Positions 61,553-64,000 of a DNA stretch of 64,000 nt are shown here, piece after piece; the stretch's first letter is position 1, and every line of letters starts with the position of its first letter. The position numbers were made by a program, and so were the translations under genes. The notes below the pieces were generated by a model. That model made no database searches and was not told the origin of the DNA. It worked only from the letters and a program-made list of their open reading frames with translations. This stretch comes from DASRHK01 sp963776465 (lineage in GTDB: Bacteria; Pseudomonadota; Gammaproteobacteria; Nevskiales; Nevskiaceae), in contig CAVZMV010000001.1 of NCBI GenBank assembly GCA_963776465.1, positions 620,001 to 684,000 on the forward strand, written 5' to 3'.

Positions 61553-61590
61553 TTGACACCGTTTCCGGATTTGTGTGAACATTTGTTCAC
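61553..61590 (+). promoter_or_regulatory. desCB promoter with DesT-type operator
   Basis: A perfect -35 TTGACA (61553-61558) is followed, about 17 bp later, by the palindrome GTGAACATTTGTTCAC (61575-61590), whose 7-bp arms are perfect around TT. It overlaps the -10 position, where a bound DesT would block RNA polymerase. It lies 16 bp upstream of the desC start and 121 bp from the desT start. Confidence 0.82.
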
Positions 61591-61606
61591 TGAAACGGAG
61601 GCCGCA

Positions 61607-62680
61607 ATGCTCAAGTCCGCCCTGAACCCGATCCTGCGCAGCCCGCTGCTGGCGCCGCTGAACGACGTCGACGCCCTCGACGACCTGCTCGCCCAGGTCA
61701 ATCCGCTGTGGTCGCTCGGCCGGATCAAGGCCCGCGTCCTGGCGATCCGCGACGAGACTGCGGACACGCGCACCTTCGTGCTCAAGCCCAACCACCTCTG
61801 GTCCGGCTTCAAGGCCGGCCAGCACGTGGTGATCGACGCCGAGCTCGGCGGCGTGCGGCACCAGCGCACCTACACGCTGTCGTCGTCGCCGAAGGATCGC
61901 GGCCGCATCGCCATCACCGTCAAGCGCCAGCCGCAGGGCAAGGTCTCCAACGGCCTGCACGATGGCCTCGCGGTCGGCGACGTCGTCACCCTGAGCGCGC
62001 CCGCTGGCGAATTCGTCCTTGCCGACACGCCTGCCGACAGGATCCTGATGCTCTCCGCCGGCAGCGGCATCACGCCGGTGATGTCGATGCTGCGCGACCT
62101 GCACGCCCGCGGCTACGATCGCGACATCCACTTCGTCCACGTCTGCCGGCATCCCGAGGACGCGATCTTCGCCGCCGAGCTGCACGCGCTGACGGCGTCC
62201 CTGCCGGGCCTGAAGCTGCACTTCCACTTCACCGCCGAGAACGGCCGCCTGCCCCTGCATGCGCTGGCGACGTTGGTTCCCGACTACGCCAAGCGGCAGA
62301 CCTACCTGTGCGGGCCGGCCGCCTTCATGGCCGACGTGCGCGCCAAGTGGGATCGCGAAGGCATCGCCCAGCGTCTGGCCTGCGAGTACTTCGGCCTGGC
62401 GCCGACGGCCGTCGCCCCCGGCCAGGCGGTCGAGATCCGCGCCACCCGCTCGGAACGAGTGTTCACCGCGCGCGGCGCGCAGCCGCTGCTGGTCGAGGCA
62501 GAGGCCGCGGGCCTGAAGCCCAAGTCCGGCTGCCGCATCGGCATCTGCCAGTCCTGCAAGTGCCGCAAGCAGAGCGGCACCGTGCAGAACCTGCTGACCG
62601 GCGAAATCTCGTCGGAGCCCAACGAAATCATCCAGATCTGCATCACGGCTGCGCGTTCCGACGTGCAGCTCGACTTGTAG
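61607..62680 (+). CDS. desC: Ferredoxin-NADP reductase component of acyl-CoA desaturase
   Basis: The 357-residue reductase transfers electrons from NADPH through FAD and a 2Fe-2S cluster to the desaturase. An FAD domain has RTYTLSSSP near 87-95. An NAD domain has AGSGITPVMSMLR near 151 and YLCGPAAFM near 232. A C-terminal plant-type 2Fe-2S cluster uses Cys309, Cys314, Cys317 and Cys345. The ATG at 61607 follows GGAGG. Its stop TAG lies in the following REP-like element (TTGTAGGAG). It forms an operon with desB. Confidence 0.93.
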   Translation: MLKSALNPILRSPLLAPLNDVDALDDLLAQVNPLWSLGRIKARVLAIRDETADTRTFVLKPNHLWSGFKAGQHVVIDAELGGVRHQRTYTLSSSPKDRGRIAITVKRQPQGKVSNGLHDGLAVGDVVTLSAPAGEFVLADTPADRILMLSAGSGITPVMSMLRDLHARGYDRDIHFVHVCRHPEDAIFAAELHALTASLPGLKLHFHFTAENGRLPLHALATLVPDYAKRQTYLCGPAAFMADVRAKWDREGIAQRLACEYFGLAPTAVAPGQAVEIRATRSERVFTARGAQPLLVEAEAAGLKPKSGCRIGICQSCKCRKQSGTVQNLLTGEISSEPNEIIQICITAARSDVQLDL

Positions 62681-62725
62681 GAGGGGCTTCAGCCCCGACC
62701 CGTCGCGGCTAAAGCCGCTCCTACA
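62676..62725. repeat. REP-like inverted pair (REPIN) between desC and desB
   Basis: Left: TTGTAGGAGGGGCTTCAGCCCCGA. Right: TCGCGGCTAAAGCCGCTCCTACAA. The two units are in opposite orientation with a very short spacer. It provides the desC stop and lies in the 69-bp gap to desB, where it could stop 3' decay or attenuate downstream expression. Confidence 0.88.
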
Positions 62726-62749
62726 AAAACCAACCCAGGAGAAAAAGCC

Positions 62750-63829
62750 ATGAGCAAGCACCTCACCCGCACCCAGATCGACGCCTTCCAGGCGGAGATG
62801 GACCAGATCCGCGCCGACGTCCTCGCCGACCTCGGCGAGCGCGACGCCGAGCACATCCGCAAGATGGTGCGCGTCGCACGCGGCAGCGCCATCACCGGCC
62901 GCACGCTGCTGGCTGCCGGCTTCGACCCGATCAGCTTCGTCGTCGGCGTCGCGGCGCTGGCCAACGCCAAGATCCTCGACAACATGGAGATCGGCCACAA
63001 CGTCATGCACGGCCAGTACGACTTCATGAACGACCGGACGCTGTACTCGCAGACCTTCGAGTGGGACAACGTCTGCACCGGCGAGATGTGGCGGCATTCG
63101 CACAACTACATGCACCACACGTACACCAACATCCTCGGCGTCGACAAGGACGTCGGCTACGGCGTGCTGCGCGTCGCCGACGAGCAGTCCTGGCGGCCCA
63201 AGCACCTCATCCAGCCCGCGACCAACGCGCTGCTGTCACTGCTTTTCCAGTGGGGCGTCGGCGTCCATGACCTGGACTGGGCCGGCCACATCAAGGGCCG
63301 CATGACCTTCCGTGAGTGGCGCGAGCAGTTCCGCCCGTTCCTGAGGAAAGCCGGCAAGCAGCTGTTCAAGGACTACGTGTTCTTCCCGCTGCTGACGTTC
63401 TGGAACGCGCCGCGCGTGTTCGTCGGCAACCTTCTCGCCAACGGCATCCGCAACGTCTGGTCCAACGTGATCATCTTCTGCGGCCACTTCCCGGAAGGCA
63501 CGCGCGTCTACACCAAGGAAGAGACCAAGAACGAGACGCGCGGCGACTGGTACCTGCGCCAGCTGCACGGCTCGGCCAACCTCGAGGGCGGACGGCTGTT
63601 CTACATCTGGACGGGACACCTCTCGCACCAGATCGAGCATCACCTGTTCCCCGACTTGCCGGCACACCGCTACCCGGAGATCGCGCCGCGCGTGCGCGCG
63701 CTGTGCGAGAAGTACGGGCTGTTCTACAACTCGGGCAGCTTCTGGAAGCAGTACGGCAGCGTGCTGCTCAGCATCCTGAAGCGCGCCCTGCCCAACCGCC
63801 GCCGCCCGCTCACGCCCGCGATCGCTTGA
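62750..63829 (+). CDS. desB: Membrane acyl-CoA desaturase DesB
   Basis: The 359-residue desaturase introduces a cis double bond into acyl-CoA or acyl-phospholipid. It has the three histidine boxes of the di-iron membrane class: HNVMH (83-87), HSHNYMHH (116-123) and HQIEHH (293-298), with WTGHLSHQIEHHLFPDLPAHRY around the last. It has two or so hydrophobic segments. It works with DesC and is under DesT control. The ATG has a good SD (AGGAGAA). Confidence 0.95.
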   Translation: MSKHLTRTQIDAFQAEMDQIRADVLADLGERDAEHIRKMVRVARGSAITGRTLLAAGFDPISFVVGVAALANAKILDNMEIGHNVMHGQYDFMNDRTLYSQTFEWDNVCTGEMWRHSHNYMHHTYTNILGVDKDVGYGVLRVADEQSWRPKHLIQPATNALLSLLFQWGVGVHDLDWAGHIKGRMTFREWREQFRPFLRKAGKQLFKDYVFFPLLTFWNAPRVFVGNLLANGIRNVWSNVIIFCGHFPEGTRVYTKEETKNETRGDWYLRQLHGSANLEGGRLFYIWTGHLSHQIEHHLFPDLPAHRYPEIAPRVRALCEKYGLFYNSGSFWKQYGSVLLSILKRALPNRRRPLTPAIA

Positions 63830-63843
63830 AGAGGAAGATCGAC

Positions 63844-64000
63844 ATGGCCGCCGTGCGTGGAGCCGTGAAGCTCGCCATCGATGGCGTCACCGGCGTCACC
63901 GACCTGGTCGAGTCGATGCACGCCACGATTGCGGCGGCACCTCTGCCGTTCGGCAACAAGGTCAAGCATCGCACGCGCGGCATCACCGGCCTGGTCTACA
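63844..64000 (+). CDS. Partial gene of unknown function (3' part beyond the window)
   Basis: Starts ATG at 63844, 14 bp after desB, with GAAGAGGAAG upstream; it is probably in the desCB operon. Only 52 residues are visible: MAAVRGAVKLAIDGVTGVTDLVESMHATI and then APLPFGNKVKHRTRGITGLVY. This resembles the N-terminal lead of some alpha/beta-hydrolase (esterase-like) proteins next to desaturases, but the catalytic residues lie outside the window, so this is only a guess. Confidence 0.6.
   Translation, partial: MAAVRGAVKLAIDGVTGVTDLVESMHATIAAAPLPFGNKVKHRTRGITGLVY

Overview
The window is about 64 kb of GC-rich, densely coded bacterial chromosome. The gene content points to a lipid-metabolising gammaproteobacterium. 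The evidence is the gatCAB | mreBCD-mrdAB-mltB-rlpA block, the zapA-6S RNA-ygfA order, and a desT-desCB cluster of the Pseudomonas type. Nevskiales/Solimonadaceae or a related order is my guess, not something the sequence proves. I see no rRNA, tRNA, CRISPR array, insertion sequence or prophage. Almost all genes are chromosomal housekeeping or lipid genes packed in operons with 1-4 bp stop/start overlaps.

Layout. 0-10.5 kb: a truncated beta-propeller gene, an acyl-CoA synthetase, a four-gene minus-strand operon (DUF1295 membrane protein, cyclopropane-fatty-acid-synthase-like methyltransferase, exported protein, exported thioredoxin), then gatCAB-hslO. 10.6-19.8 kb: the rod-shape/elongasome operon mreBCD-mrdA-rodA-mltB-rlpA and a two-OmpA-domain envelope protein. 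19.9-25.3 kb: hemH, two amino-acid transporters and a FadI-like thiolase on the minus strand. 25.4-32.4 kb: a His/Tyr-rich secreted peptide, a DUF1326/DUF2182 pair, groESL under a CIRCE operator, a hotdog-like protein, an OmpA porin-like protein and sohB. 32.4-39 kb: an MBL-fold hydrolase, a secreted propeller, a PEBP protein, degQ, zapB-like/zapA, 6S RNA, a frameshifted ygfA and an EVE protein. 39-47.3 kb: an amino-acid dehydrogenase, thiolase, thioesterases, fadH and a pyrimidine-dimer glycosylase. 47.3-58.2 kb: an eight-gene MCE (Mla-type) lipid-transport operon with a divergent MlaC-like gene. 58.2-64 kb: a TonB-dependent receptor, then desT | desC-desB and the start of one more gene.

The most interesting system is the 47.3-57.5 kb operon. 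An MCE lipid ABC transporter (permease, ATPase, MCE protein, auxiliary lipoprotein) is translationally coupled to a STAS protein with an intact DSSG phosphosite. It is also coupled to one protein that fuses a GAF sensor, a PP2C/SpoIIE phosphatase and an RsbW-like kinase. A large exported lipoprotein esterase and an HpnN-like RND transporter precede them in the same operon. I infer phosphorylation control of lipid transport by partner switching.

A second theme is structured repeats. Three clear copies, and one probable diverged copy, of a roughly 105-bp palindromic element keep their loops while their outer stems differ but remain self-complementary. All lie between convergent genes. Two further families (REP-like pairs built on TGTAGGAG, and a CCCCGC...GCGGGG repeat) overlap the ends of coding sequences and supply their stop codons or terminal residues.
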